From: Vespula vulgaris
Lineage: Eukaryota; Arthropoda; Insecta; Hymenoptera; Vespidae
Length of the DNA stretch: 64,000 bases
Assembly (NCBI RefSeq): GCF_905475345.1
Contig: NC_066599.1
Coordinates: 1,377,501-1,441,500 of the forward strand
Reading direction: 5' to 3'
The position numbers and the translations under genes were made by a program. Under the pieces are notes generated by a model. The model was not told the DNA's origin. It saw only the letters and a program-made list of their open reading frames with translations, and did no database searches. Each line of letters starts with the position of its first letter. Positions within the stretch are counted from its first letter, which is position 1. Below are positions 12,553-24,408 of the stretch, piece by piece.

Positions 12553-14024
12553 TTACCGTTACTAGGTATATCTACCAGTATCTCACCGAATTTCAGAATC
12601 CTCTGACTTCCTTTAAACGTTTGGATTTAACGAGCGTGTCAAAAGGGTCATGCTGTGATTACTGACCTGAATCAAACGCGTGCGATTTCATCTTCCTTTT
12701 GCGTTAGACACAGGGATGGAGATTGATCAGAATCATGCATATAGCACATATTTTTTAAAGAACAAAGATAAAATCTTCGTAATGAATATTTACAATTCTT
12801 CATTACTATATATTAATTCATTAAAACATTCAAATTAGTATAATTATTATTTACCATAATTTTTATTTAAAAAATTCCAATGATATTTATTGTGTAACTT
12901 CTAATATCAATAATACGTGATTCGTAATACTTATAAAAAGAAAGATATAAAAAGAAAAGACGTAACTTTTATGTTTGTGCGTAAGAAGAAAAAAGAATGA
13001 AATTAGTTAAACTTATCGAACGATTTATTCGATCGACAAATTTTCGAGATTTCTGTCATTGATCTTAGTGTTGTATTTCGAACGCTTGTTGTATAGAGCG
13101 CTTTTATGACGATTTGAAAGGCTAGGAGCGTATGCGAGTCCTTCGCCTTCACCTTTAAAATCGATTAGAAAAATGAAGCCAAAGAATGATCCGTCGTATG
13201 CCCCATATAACCAATGCTGTTTACGAGCTGTAATATATAAGAGCAAGAGAGAAAGAGAAAGAAAGAAAGAGACAATAAGTGCGCACGCGACAATAAGACG
13301 CTCACGCGTGATAAGGTCGCGTGCGATCGTTCTTGATCGCTCGTGCGTGGAGTTTCCTAAGCTTTCATATTCAGTATACATATGTACATAGATAAATAGA
13401 TAGATATATAGAGTATATTTCAATTCATCGCTTTCATTTTTTCTTTAATGAAGTAATAGAATTGCTAAAAAAAAACATCATTAATATATCCGACAAATTA
13501 CATTCTTTTTATTATTTATTATTTACGATTGAATATAAAAAGATTAGGAATTTTAGACAATAATAATAATTATTATTATTTTTTTTTTGTAATTTTTGGA
13601 AATGTCCAAGTAATTTCTATCGAACGTTTTCTTTTTATTAGATTAAATAAAATACTTTTACAAACACTTTTTTTTATTAGATACACGTCTAGACAAAGAA
13701 GTGATTCTAATCCCTGTAATTATATATTTACGATCGAAACGTTATCAAAATGAAATCGTATTATATATTAAGGTATTATTTCTCTTCTTAATGTTAGAAA
13801 TTTATATGTCTAGTTACGTTCTACATTACAGACATCTCGTTTCGTCGTTGAAATATTCGTTATTCAGACGGTTTGAATCGGTCTGCGCAAGCGAATTAGA
13901 CTACGCTTATTGGATTTTCTAGCAGTGTCATTCCACTCGGATTTTCACCAACACCCACGGTTTTTGTCAAAAGACGACACAATGTGGTGTGACGGTAGTG
14001 GTAAGCTAAGTACAGAAACGAAAA

Positions 14025-14068
14025 ATCTCTCTCTCTCTCTCTCTATCTGTCTGTCTGTCTCTCTCACT
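14025..14068. repeat. (CT)n-(CTGT)n
   Basis: CT run passing into CTGT units. Confidence 0.9.
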
Positions 14069-15414
14069 CGTTCTTCTCTCAGACGACGCAACTTTAGACG
14101 CGAATCGTGAGAGTAAGTAAACTTTAAAGCGGTCGATTCGCTTTTACTTGTCTCGTATTTGTGAAAAAGAGAGAAAGATATATATATATATATATATGTG
14201 TGTATGTACAGTGAATCTTTTTTTAAAAGAGAACTCACCAGATTAAAAATATAGTAACGTTTTCGGTGGAAGCTCACGTGTTTCCACTTGTAGTTGCTTT
14301 GCTTTTCAACGAAAAAAAGAAAAGAAAGAAAAAAATCATAAAAGTACAATTTATTTATCGACAATTTTTTCTTGTATCGGTGCATCATCCTTTTTTCTAT
14401 CCTGATATTTAATTCTTGAAACTGGATATTTAGAGTTGTTCATTTTAATGGATCTATAAACCTAAAATGGTTTATATAAGTGGATACTTTGTTCTGAATA
14501 TATAATCTCATTGATATTATATTTACTATAATATTTTTATTAACTATGTACATATATCAAACGTTTAGGTTCGTTCATTTTATGTATCGTTTAGTATTTT
14601 CGTTATATATTTCGTTTAGATGCAAAAGTTGACATTTTCATCATTCTCGTTTGTAAGTTATCTTAATTTTTCTTTTCTTTTACGGATAGTTAGAAATTCG
14701 TTTTAACTTCGTTCATTTATATCTTTCATGATAAAATGTTGAAAGTTTTTATGAAAAACGATTAAAAAGTTGAACTTTTCTAAAAGTCGTTAAAACGATA
14801 TGAAAAGTGTGATCGGAGTAATGAAAGTTTCAACCAAGTTGACGTTTCCTTTCTCGTGAGAGAAAAGAGTATTGTTTTTTTTCCCCTTTTCTAGAGCTTT
14901 TTCTCGCTCTATTTCTTTTTGTAACCTTATCTCGAACTGTTTACAGTAAAAGAGATAACGCTGTCTCTATGTCTATAATTTTCTGTACCTATCTACTCTA
15001 GCTATCTAATCTATATCTTGTGTCAATATCTGTCTACTTAGTATCTATGTATCTATTTCTTGTCTTTATTTTTCTAATGATATTCTAATATTCTATTATC
15101 AATCCTCATTCATGGTATAGTATTACTTAATAACCGTAACGTTCTGTCTACGTTGATTAATTAATTTATCTTTACTGTCAATTTCAATTTATTTAATAAC
15201 TTTTTTTCTAATAATATTCTTAATGTTCCACTAATATGTATTACATAGTAATTCATATTAATACTATTACGAATCTGTGCGTATTGCATATTTTACTTTT
15301 TATTTTATATCTCTCTCTTTCTGTTTTCTAATTTTTTTAATTTCTTTTTCGTATTAGGATTTATTAAAATTCATTTAAATAAATTTTTTTCTTTCTTTTT
15401 TTTTTAAATTATCT

Positions 15415-15473
15415 GTTCTCTCTCTTTCTCTCTTTCTCTCTCTCTCTCCCTCTCTCTGTCTCTTTCTGTCTTT
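15415..15473. repeat. Interrupted (CT)n
   Basis: CT run with TTT and GT interruptions. Confidence 0.85.
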
Positions 15474-16692
15474 GTTTAATTTTTTTCGGCCCCTCATCGA
15501 GAACTCTCTCGAAGGTAGGCAAAATTTTAGGTAGGTAAGATTTTCCAACTCTTACGCCTACCAAGGAATATAAATCGTTTTATTATAGGGCATATAAATG
15601 CACGGACGCGGGAAAGAAGATAAGATAATGTCATTTATACGCACTGACATGCATCTCGAGAGTCAACGACCTCGGTATTTATTGTTTACTCGAATGATTT
15701 GCGAAATGAGAGCAAATTTTGCAATTGTTCTTTTAGAAATAATCAATTTCCAATGACATTTATCCAATGACATATTATTATTATTACATCTATAATTACA
15801 TATACAAATAATATCGTAAGACGTTATCAGAACATCTTATGCCGTTATTATTTTCGATCGGAAAAGATTAAAAGATATTTATAGAAACGATTAAAATATC
15901 TCTAGCAGCAAAGAAGAAAACTAACGTTCCCGTTTCGTCGTCCGTCCATGTTTTTTCTTCGTAACGCTTTATAAAAAGCAAACGAGTAGTAGAAGTCGAG
16001 AAGTTTTACTTCTTACGAGAGAGAACTCGAGTCGAGAGTTTCTCGTGAGTTCTTCAGGTTCCTCGAGTTTCTGCAGTCATACAACACACACACACACACA
16101 CGCACATACACTTACAATAACTGCACTGGATCTAAGCTGTCCTCCTGTTGCAGTTGGAGTTTCATTGCTAGTAATTAATTGGAGCGTTTAAATATAGATT
16201 AATTTTTCATTTTAAAATGAATCGCATCCACCTTTCATCCCGCCACGTTCCCCCTATCCATCCCCCTCCTCGCCACGCCTGCCTCTTCTCTCTATCACCA
16301 CACAACTCTCGTCCTCTCATCCATTTCTACTATAGTTGCTTACTATAACTCGTAGCACGTTGAATGAACTTTTAAAAGGAACTTCTCAGCTCTGTCGGTG
16401 CACTCCTCGAGATAAGCAATGAGAAAAGCAAGGGAGAGGATAGCAAGAAAGCGAGAAAACCTGCTCGACGAGAGTTCTCTCCGAGAGTTCTTCTAAATAT
16501 ATGAATAACGATATAAGTCGTCGATGAGCGATGCCACGCTGCTTTAATCCGGACGAGACAAGCAAGCTTTTTTATACGTTTCTCGATACGCTCCTGTGCA
16601 CCACCCTCTTCCTCTTTCAACTTACGCGCACGTACTTACTTAGGTGGATATGCGTGTGTCTGTATAGGTATATGTATTCTGTGTATGTGTAA

Positions 16693-16746
16693 TTCTCTCT
16701 CTCTCTCTCTCTCTTTCTCTCTATCTTTCTATCTGTCTCTCTTTCT

Positions 16747-16794
<48 letters not shown>

Positions 16795-16850
16795 GTATAT
16801 ATCTGTCTTTCTCTCTATCTCTTTCTCTGTTTGTCTATCTGTCTCTCTTT
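16693..16850. repeat. Compound (CT)n-(TA)n-(TGTA)n-(CT)n
   Basis: CT-rich DNA, about 20 TA units, TGTA units, then CT-rich DNA with CTGT words. Confidence 0.9.
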
Positions 16851-17730
16851 ATTTTTCTATGTACGTGTATATACGTATATGTACGTGCATATGTCCGTGT
16901 GAAAAGGATGGGATAAAATCTATGCGAATCTTCACGATCGACTTCTCGATATAAAATTAGTTCTCCTCTCTGGTCGATCGTAAATTATCGGCTTAGTCCT
17001 ACGTATACTCCGAGCAACATGGATTTCCAAGGACTTTACGCGTTTCCACGTTAAGCGAAGGTGCTACCTCGCGTACGCGAAAGATCTTTCTTTGCTTGGG
17101 ACGTTGCTCCTATCTATGTATGTACATACGTATGTTATCGATGGCATTAACGAGAGGGGGGAGAGAGAGAGAGAAAGAGAGGAAACATTTTTTATTATAA
17201 GGAATGAAATCATATAAAAATATTCGATCAGAGAGAAGATTTTTATTATCTATTCCTTTTTTTTTTTTTTTTAATTTCTTTTATAACTTTTTTTTTGTAA
17301 ATGTTTGGATCGCGCCATTGTAAAAACTTTTAGACGCGTTTATAAGATAATAAATACGAAAGACGTTCAGAAAAATTATCTTTCCCATCTTCTCGATTAT
17401 CAACATTTGTTTTCTTTCTTCTTTTCTATAGATATAATCAATGACAAAATTTTGACAATGACAAGTTTCAATAAATTGTCAATATTTTTAATCGTTCATC
17501 ATTCACCAATGATGACGAACGTTGTAGATATTTAAAAGAATATTTCCGTACCTCTCTTTCTCTTATGGGACAATAAAATGCAAGATAGAAGGGTCCGTTT
17601 TTTGCGAGCGCTATCAGGAAGTAAATAAAAATCAGCTCGTTCGAATTCGGAGTAGTCGAAGGCCGCCTGTGGTGTCCGATGAGAAAAATGAAGTAAACGA
17701 GAAAGAGAGAGAAGGACGGACAGACATACA

Positions 17731-17733
17731 GAC

Positions 17734-17766
<33 letters not shown>

Positions 17767-17767
17767 T
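17731..17767. repeat. (GA)n microsatellite
   Basis: GA run preceded by a few GACA words. Confidence 0.9.
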
Positions 17768-17940
17768 AGTATGAAGGAAGGGAGAAACGCGGTCGTTCCT
17801 ATCGTAAATCATCGACGAAAATACAATAATGCAGGAGAAGAGGCGAGCTCGCGCCATAAACCAAATCACATCGGTTGACCCCGCTTGACCTCCTCTGCCT
17901 CCTTTTGTGCGACACATTTTCTTCGTTTTATGCGTTTTAT

Positions 17941-18017
17941 TTCTCTCTCTCTCTCTCTCTCTTTTATTCTTTCTTTTCTTTTCTTTTCTTTTCTTTTCTC
18001 TCTTTCTCTCTTTCTTT
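17941..18017. repeat. (CT)n-(TTTTC)n
   Basis: CT run, then pentanucleotide TTTTC units, then CT. Confidence 0.9.
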
Positions 18018-18222
18018 TGTACCCTTTTTTTACCTCCCACCAATACACCTTTATTTCTTTCTTCCGTTGTCCTTCTTTCCAGAAGAATGATCTCCGGATT
18101 CTTCACATTCTTTTTGAATATCATCATTCATAATTCTTTCTTTTTTTCTTTTTTTTTTTTTCCTAAGAAAATATACGAAGTTATTACATGTCAATTAGTA
18201 TACACTCGTGGATGTGTTGCAT

Positions 18223-18225
<3 letters not shown>

Positions 18226-18289
<64 letters not shown>

Positions 18290-18294
18290 GTATT
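18226..18294. repeat. (TA)n-(TGTA)n
   Basis: Roughly 25 TA units passing into TGTA units. Confidence 0.95.
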
Positions 18295-20151
18295 AAATAT
18301 TCGTGTTGCTAATTTTTTTAGAAGAAACAATTTGCCTCACATTCTCTTTCTCTGTTTCTTTTTCTTTCTTTTTTTAGTTATAATTGTCCATAATTTTTTT
18401 TATTAAAAATACAAAACGAAACGATTCCCTTCATATCAATTAATATATTTTTGTAGTTTTTTCTATTTTTTTTTTTTTTTTTTAAGAAAAATAATCTTTC
18501 CAATATTATAGAAATTCATTTGAGAAATAATCGCAAATAATATTTCGAACGATTAGGTAAACGTTAATTAGTATGTTGCTTTCGTTGTAAATCGTAAAAA
18601 TCTTTTATGTCTTTCCTACGATTGACATTCGGAAGTGTTGCAAATTTTTATATATGTATACGTACGAAGGAAGATAAAAATGTGTTCATTAACGTTAATT
18701 AGCGAGAAAATTTAGTTTGATGATTTTTATTATATCATTTCCGGTGAGGAGTTATATCTAGTACGTTGATATCGACCTATACGGTGTGCCAATGGCCTTC
18801 TCGGGTATAAAACGCGGCATCTCGGAGATCTTTTAACCATCCTTTCCGGTCGTGGTCGACACCCACGACGAGATACGCTCATGTGTGTATATACATGGCT
18901 CGAAATGCAAATCGATTGCGCGGAGGCGACATCCATGTGCCAATAAATATCTCTATTGCGTTTATTCTTCGAGATTATCGTTCGGTCGTTTCTCCATTCA
19001 TATATTAATGTCATTAACATTAGCAATGATCTGTATAACATTTTTTTTCTAATCATTCCTTTCAAACTGTTTCATTTTTTTCCTTTTTTGTTAGTATCAT
19101 GAACATTTGAAACGATTTTATAGTGTTTTTTTTATATTGTTATAATCTTGATTTAGTTGATAAAATGTTATTTATTTTAATTCAAAGATATCATATTGGA
19201 ATGAAAATTCGTAATAGTCAATAACGACGTATCTATTTTAAATGGAATATTTACATAATTTATTCCGAATGTATTATATTTATCGGTATTATATGTATCA
19301 AGTATAAGAAATAGTAGCATTCTCTAATCGAAAGGAATTAGAATCTGGAAACGAGCGAGGCGTGACGAAGAAAAATCCGTAGGTGACGTGATTCTCGAAT
19401 CATGCATCTCTCGAATAATACGACGCTTACTTAATGCCAGGGTGAAAGTCATTGAGCGACACGCGAAGTAGTTTGACCGATCGATGCACTTATCGAATGC
19501 ATTTATCGTCCATTATATTCCCTCGCTTTGCATTTTTTCTTCATATTATGGACAGCCGTTCTCGAGTTAGAGAAACTATTTTTTCTTCTTCTTTTTCTTT
19601 TCTTTTTTTTTCCTGTTTCTTTTGAAATCTTTCGAACAAATTTTCTATTTATATGGAAATAAATTTTAGCGATTTATTCGAAGTATATTTTTTACAAATA
19701 ATTCACACAATTATTTTAATTATGACAGATATTATAGCGTTCGAAAAATAACACAAACGAATATATCTATTCATCAAACGCTATCTAATAAATAATCTAT
19801 ATCATTTGAGAAGAACAAAAAGGATATTTAAGAAATAAAATACTACATACTAACAGGAAGTATTGAATCGAGAGGTTCTAATAAAAAAAAATTCTTCGAA
19901 TCCTGCTCGGTGAGGTCGATTATTCCAGATTTCCATGAGGCACTTATCTTACGATTACTTCTTTCCTTGGTGCATTAATCCAACGGATGATCGTCCTCTT
20001 AGGATCGAGAAGATACTCATTGCTTTCTCATTGCTGCTTCTTCTTCTTCTTCCTTCTTCTCTTCTGCCCGTTGAACCGATTTCTTCGTCTTCTTTTTTCT
20101 CAGCTTCGTTCTTTTTATTCTTTTCATTCGGTCGTTCAGCAGGCTCTTCTC

Positions 20152-20280
20152 TACATACATACGTACATAAATACATACATACATACATACATAAATACAT
20201 ACGTACGTACATACATACAGACGTATATTTTATATATATATATATATTTATATTTATATTTATATTTATATATATATACA
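20152..20280. repeat. (CATA)n, (TACG)n, (TA)n and TATATTTA array
   Basis: Tetranucleotide CATA units with CGTA variants, then TA-rich units. Confidence 0.9.
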
Positions 20281-20671
20281 CAGAGGGACTACTGCGTACC
20301 GTAACTAGCAGTAGCCGAGTAAAAGAGGAGGTAAACTAGTTGTCCCAGCGACACGACATTCCGACACCCGTGGCATTAAAGTCCCCGCCGATATTCACGT
20401 TGTCGTTACGGCAATAACTTCAACGCACCGACAAGAAACACTAAGAACATGAGAAAGAAGAGGAACTGATATCGGTAGCACGATGCGGTTACGATCTTGA
20501 ATTTAAAGTCGTGCCTTTTAAACACCGGAAGTATCAACGACGTGCCATGTTTGAACTCGTTTTCCTATAACCATAAATCGATTTATATCTTGAAAAGCCC
20601 CTATTCAAAACAATTCTCATTAGTTCGGTGAGAATCGTTTTCTCTTTTCCATTTTTTTTTTCCTTTTTTTT

Positions 20672-20674
<3 letters not shown>

Positions 20675-20723
<49 letters not shown>

Positions 20724-20724
20724 A
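20675..20724. repeat. (TA)n-(TGTA)n
   Basis: Follows a T-rich tract, with the same order as at 3400 and 18226. Confidence 0.95.
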
Positions 20725-22567
20725 GTTTGTTTGACTCGTTAGTGAAAATGTCTATGATAATGTTATGTCTTTGCGGATTTTAATATAGTTTTACTATAAC
20801 ATCGAAAGTCCCTAGTATTAAGTCGTTCGCATTAGTTGATGGGAATAACTTCTTGCTTGCATAAATTTTGTCTGTATCATTATTGAAAATGTTTATGATA
20901 ATGTTGCATCTACTTCGTTTATTTAAATACTATTTCTTATGATCGTAAATAACTTTAGTTGAAAAGCTCCGCGGTGTAAAACCATTTATTGCATTGATTA
21001 GTTAGAATAGTTCTCTTTTCTTTTCGTTTTTTTTTTCTTTTTTTTACATGAAACATTGCTTCGAAATTGTTTATGATAATTGTACGTCTTCGTTCTTCGA
21101 TTCGTCGAGTCCATAAGGAAGAGAACTCGTTAGAAACAATCTAGTCGGGAATCGTTGAACGGGTGTAATTTAATTAGACAGATCTCTCGTATCGATTTCG
21201 TAGTGAAAATTAATGGAGAAGTCGTGACGACGCGATCGAGTCTGACTCCTCCCTTCTTTCCTTTCTTCTTAGATCGCTATTTAGTTTCATTTATCATCTC
21301 ATTTACGTGTCTCCTTGGTTGAACGATTATATCTGTGTTAATATTTACTCGAACGTCAACTCGAACGAAAGAAATAAAGAAGGAGGGATAAGAAAATCGA
21401 TTAAGTTCGAGTCAATAAAATTTCCCTATTTTTTTTTGTGAATTCTTTAATTCACATTATTTTTTTTTCTTTTTCGTTCCTTCAAACATTTTTAGATAAA
21501 AGATATATATTTTATCATCTATAGGATTATACGAATTAAAGATATGAAGTATTGAATGAAATGTTAAATAATTAAAATGGAATATTTTTAATGCAAATTT
21601 AAATTATTTCATAGACGTGTTACATGTCTTACATAGATTTATTAAATTACGAGTATATCGAGCATTAATATGTTATAATTTTTAAATGAGATACATTTAA
21701 TCGTAATAAATAACGACGAGCGTGTTTAGAGTGATTAGAAATTTTCTCCCTTTTCCTTATCGAGATAACGGATTTATAAGGACTCACGTACGCAGTTAGT
21801 TAGTTTCCTCTCGCTATAAAGACAAATGTATAACTTCCTAAGCCGGTTAACGTGTAATTGCACTTCGGATGGGTAATTGCATCGTGGTAAGCGAGAAGCA
21901 CGCTAATCGATTTGATCGACGCTTTCCTGTGAGTTCCTTCCTGAGATCCTTTTGTTATTATCACAGCCTTGATATATGTATATACATATTTATGTATGCA
22001 GTTTGATATAATTATGAATTTTAATATATAAAAATGTCAACATTAAAGGAATTTTTCTATATACAATAATTTCACTTTATAGTACGTAATTTCAGAGTCA
22101 TTTGAAATATATTATTCTCTAGTAGCTATCGCATTCTTTCTCTTTCTTTCTATACACGCATACACGCGTATACACAGTCATAAATTTATATAATTTTCAA
22201 TTAGAATATATAAAAATATATCTCTTGAAAATCTAACAATTTTGTCAGTATACAATAATTATGTATAGAGTACCTAATTTTTATCTTATTTGAGGTATAT
22301 GATATGATAGCATATATATATATATACACACACACATACGTATGTATATAGATTAACGTTTAAAAGCTTCTTCAGAGAGATGGTTCGATATAGAAGAAGA
22401 AACGATAAAGAAAAGAAACTCCTTTGATTTTAAGAGGAGCTACTCGGTTCAGTGAACATTCGAAGAGGCACGAAGCGTGTCCAGAGGCTATTAAAGACCA
22501 TCTACCTGACCCTAAAACAATACTACGAGAGTCCTGGCGCAGGTGCAACGGGCCAGCCTTTCCACGT

Positions 22568-22569
<2 letters not shown>

Positions 22570-22630
<61 letters not shown>

Positions 22631-22705
22631 GTTTTTTCTCTTTTCTCTTCTTTCTTTCTTTCTTTCTTTGTTTCTTTCTTCTTTCTTCTTTCTTCTTCTT
22701 TTTTT
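22570..22705. repeat. (CT)29 plus pyrimidine tail
   Basis: An uninterrupted 29-unit CT run (22570-22627) followed by about 75 bases of C/T-rich DNA with TTTC units. The Ser-Leu open frames across it are repeat artefacts. Confidence 0.95.
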
Positions 22706-24026
22706 CTTATTCTTCTCTCACGAATTAACTACGTAACGGAGTATCGGAAGAAGACCTTTGATCCTCGCACTTTGTTCCGAACGATCGATCGATCGGCTCT
22801 CGTTCTCGTCGAGAATTAATTCAATTAAGAGATTAATTAGCGCGACTCGCTGTCACTTCCCAGACGGCTTCAATTTGCATTCGGTGAACATTAGTAGTAT
22901 CTCTTTGATCGGATATTAACGATAGTACTTTGTGAAAGATCTACGGGGGGTTAGTTCATTTTAATTTCCTGCTATTTCTTTTTCCTTTCTCTTTCCTTTC
23001 ATGACACTTTATATTTTAATGGAAGAATAATTTTTTATTGATTTCATTTATGTAGGACTAGTAACATTATTATCTTCGTCAAAGATTTCTAACGCATAAA
23101 TACATACATATATATTTAGTTATAATCTTTTCTATAGTAGAAAAAACATTCTCTCTCTCTATCTCTGTTTATCTCTCTTTTTATATATTAAAAAATTTTC
23201 TTCTTCATTTATGCATTATTTTACAATTATCTACTCATTTCTCTATAAGCTTTACGAGCTCGTACGAGCTATATATATATTCGTATGAGTCACTTCTGTT
23301 ATCTTCTTCGAAGGATCATCGATCGATCAATACGAAAAAAAAAAAAAAAGATAAATGAAAAAGGAAGGATCTTTCGTAAGGGTTCAGAGTATCGATTAAA
23401 TTTCCTCGAAACGACGAGGAAATACTATAGTGGCACGTTCGCATTCCACGAGGTGCACTTCCGTAAAGGGATGGATCGTGGCAGTCCGGAGGGGATTTCC
23501 GGTGTGCGTATGCGCAATGAAGCTTTTTATGCGGGCGGACAGAACGTGCCACGGGGCATTCGAGTCATCTTTTCTCATTCAAGCGGAAAGAGAGAGAAAG
23601 AGATAAAGATAAAGATAAAGATAGTGGGAGTTACCGGAGAACAAACCGCGGAATGTTGAAGTACGAGACGTGCGCTGCTCCCGGCGAATTCACTTTTGTT
23701 GATTAGAAAATTTTCCTTCAAACGATCCTTCGGACAATCATGAAATTAATTACGTTTTTCTTTTTTTAAATAATCGATTAATATTCCCGAAGGATCGTAC
23801 AGATGTATCAATCGATAATTGAAATTGATTGGTATTATTAATAATGAATCGATAGTAGTGATTTGCGTTTATATATTTATTATATATCTGTTATCGTTTG
23901 TGTAATTTGTATTCATTTATATATTCATTATATTTGTATTATTATTATTTAGATCTAAAATCTGATTAATTGATTTTTTACAAATTAGTTAACTGTAAGG
24001 AATTTAGTATCTCTCTTTCTCTGTCT

Positions 24027-24029
<3 letters not shown>

Positions 24030-24063
<34 letters not shown>

Positions 24064-24064
24064 T
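24030..24064. repeat. (TA)n microsatellite
   Basis: TA run ending in TGTACA. Confidence 0.9.
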
Positions 24065-24345
24065 ATTTCTATTTTATTGAATAGAAAAAGAAAATACGAG
24101 AGGCAGGACGATCTTATTGTCCAAATCCCATAAAAATCACTAACGCGTAATTATATCGTAGCTAGCACAAAAGAGCATTGTAAGCGTTAGCCAGATCGTT
24201 CCGCGTACATGAACCACACTGGGAAAGTCTCCATAGCAAGTTGGCATTGATTGTAACTTCGAGAGAGAAAGATCCTTTTATCAAGATAATAGCTATTCGA
24301 AGGAGAATCGATGTTTTGTTTGAAGGAAATCGATCTTTCTGACTT

Positions 24346-24407
<62 letters not shown>

Positions 24408-24408
24408 G
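24346..24408. repeat. (AC)n-(TA)n
   Basis: AC run passing directly into about 21 TA units. Confidence 0.95.

Larger units (their letters stand above)
7147..13000. other. Non-genic block with two GC-rich islands
   Basis: No supported gene. A patch at 7160-7250 contains a CACGTG box and ATTAAT cores. A 10-base-pair hairpin sits at 7927-7949. A GC-rich island at 8724-8850 is followed by a roughly 260-base C/T-rich stretch. A structured GC patch lies at 10534-10577. Tracts of CT, GAA, CA and GA follow at 11307-11365, 11531-11610 and 12404-12552. The rest is AT-rich unique DNA. Confidence 0.5.
13000..20150. other. Non-genic block with hairpins and palindromes
   Basis: No supported gene. The block holds CT/CTGT at 14025-14068, a C/T tract at 15415-15473, an 11-base-pair hairpin at 15530-15562, a C-rich stretch at 16228-16330, compound repeats at 16693-16850, 17941-18017 and 18226-18294, overlapping 12-base palindromes at 17069-17090, and a TATAAAA string (18806-18812) inside a GC-richer patch with no clear initiator. 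Everything else is AT-rich unique sequence. Confidence 0.5.

Noticed and set aside
16372..16620. 82-codon minus-strand frame with a hydrophobic stretch
   Set aside because: Begins at TTG with no internal ATG near the start, and no acceptor fits.
17468..18127. 219-codon minus-strand open frame
   Set aside because: Dominated by GA-type repeats read as Arg/Glu/Lys; starts and ends inside AT-rich unique DNA with no coding signal.
19880..19920. TTCGAATCC word reminiscent of a tRNA T-arm
   Set aside because: No matching acceptor, D or anticodon arms at the right spacing; the same holds for the word near 62434.
20152..20280. Regularly spaced CATA units, checked as a possible CRISPR-like array
   Set aside because: Tetranucleotide microsatellite without unique spacers, in a eukaryotic genome.
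22424..22819. 131-codon plus-strand open frame
   Set aside because: Its middle is the (CT)29 microsatellite translated as Ser-Leu, in all overlapping frames; no splice or start support.
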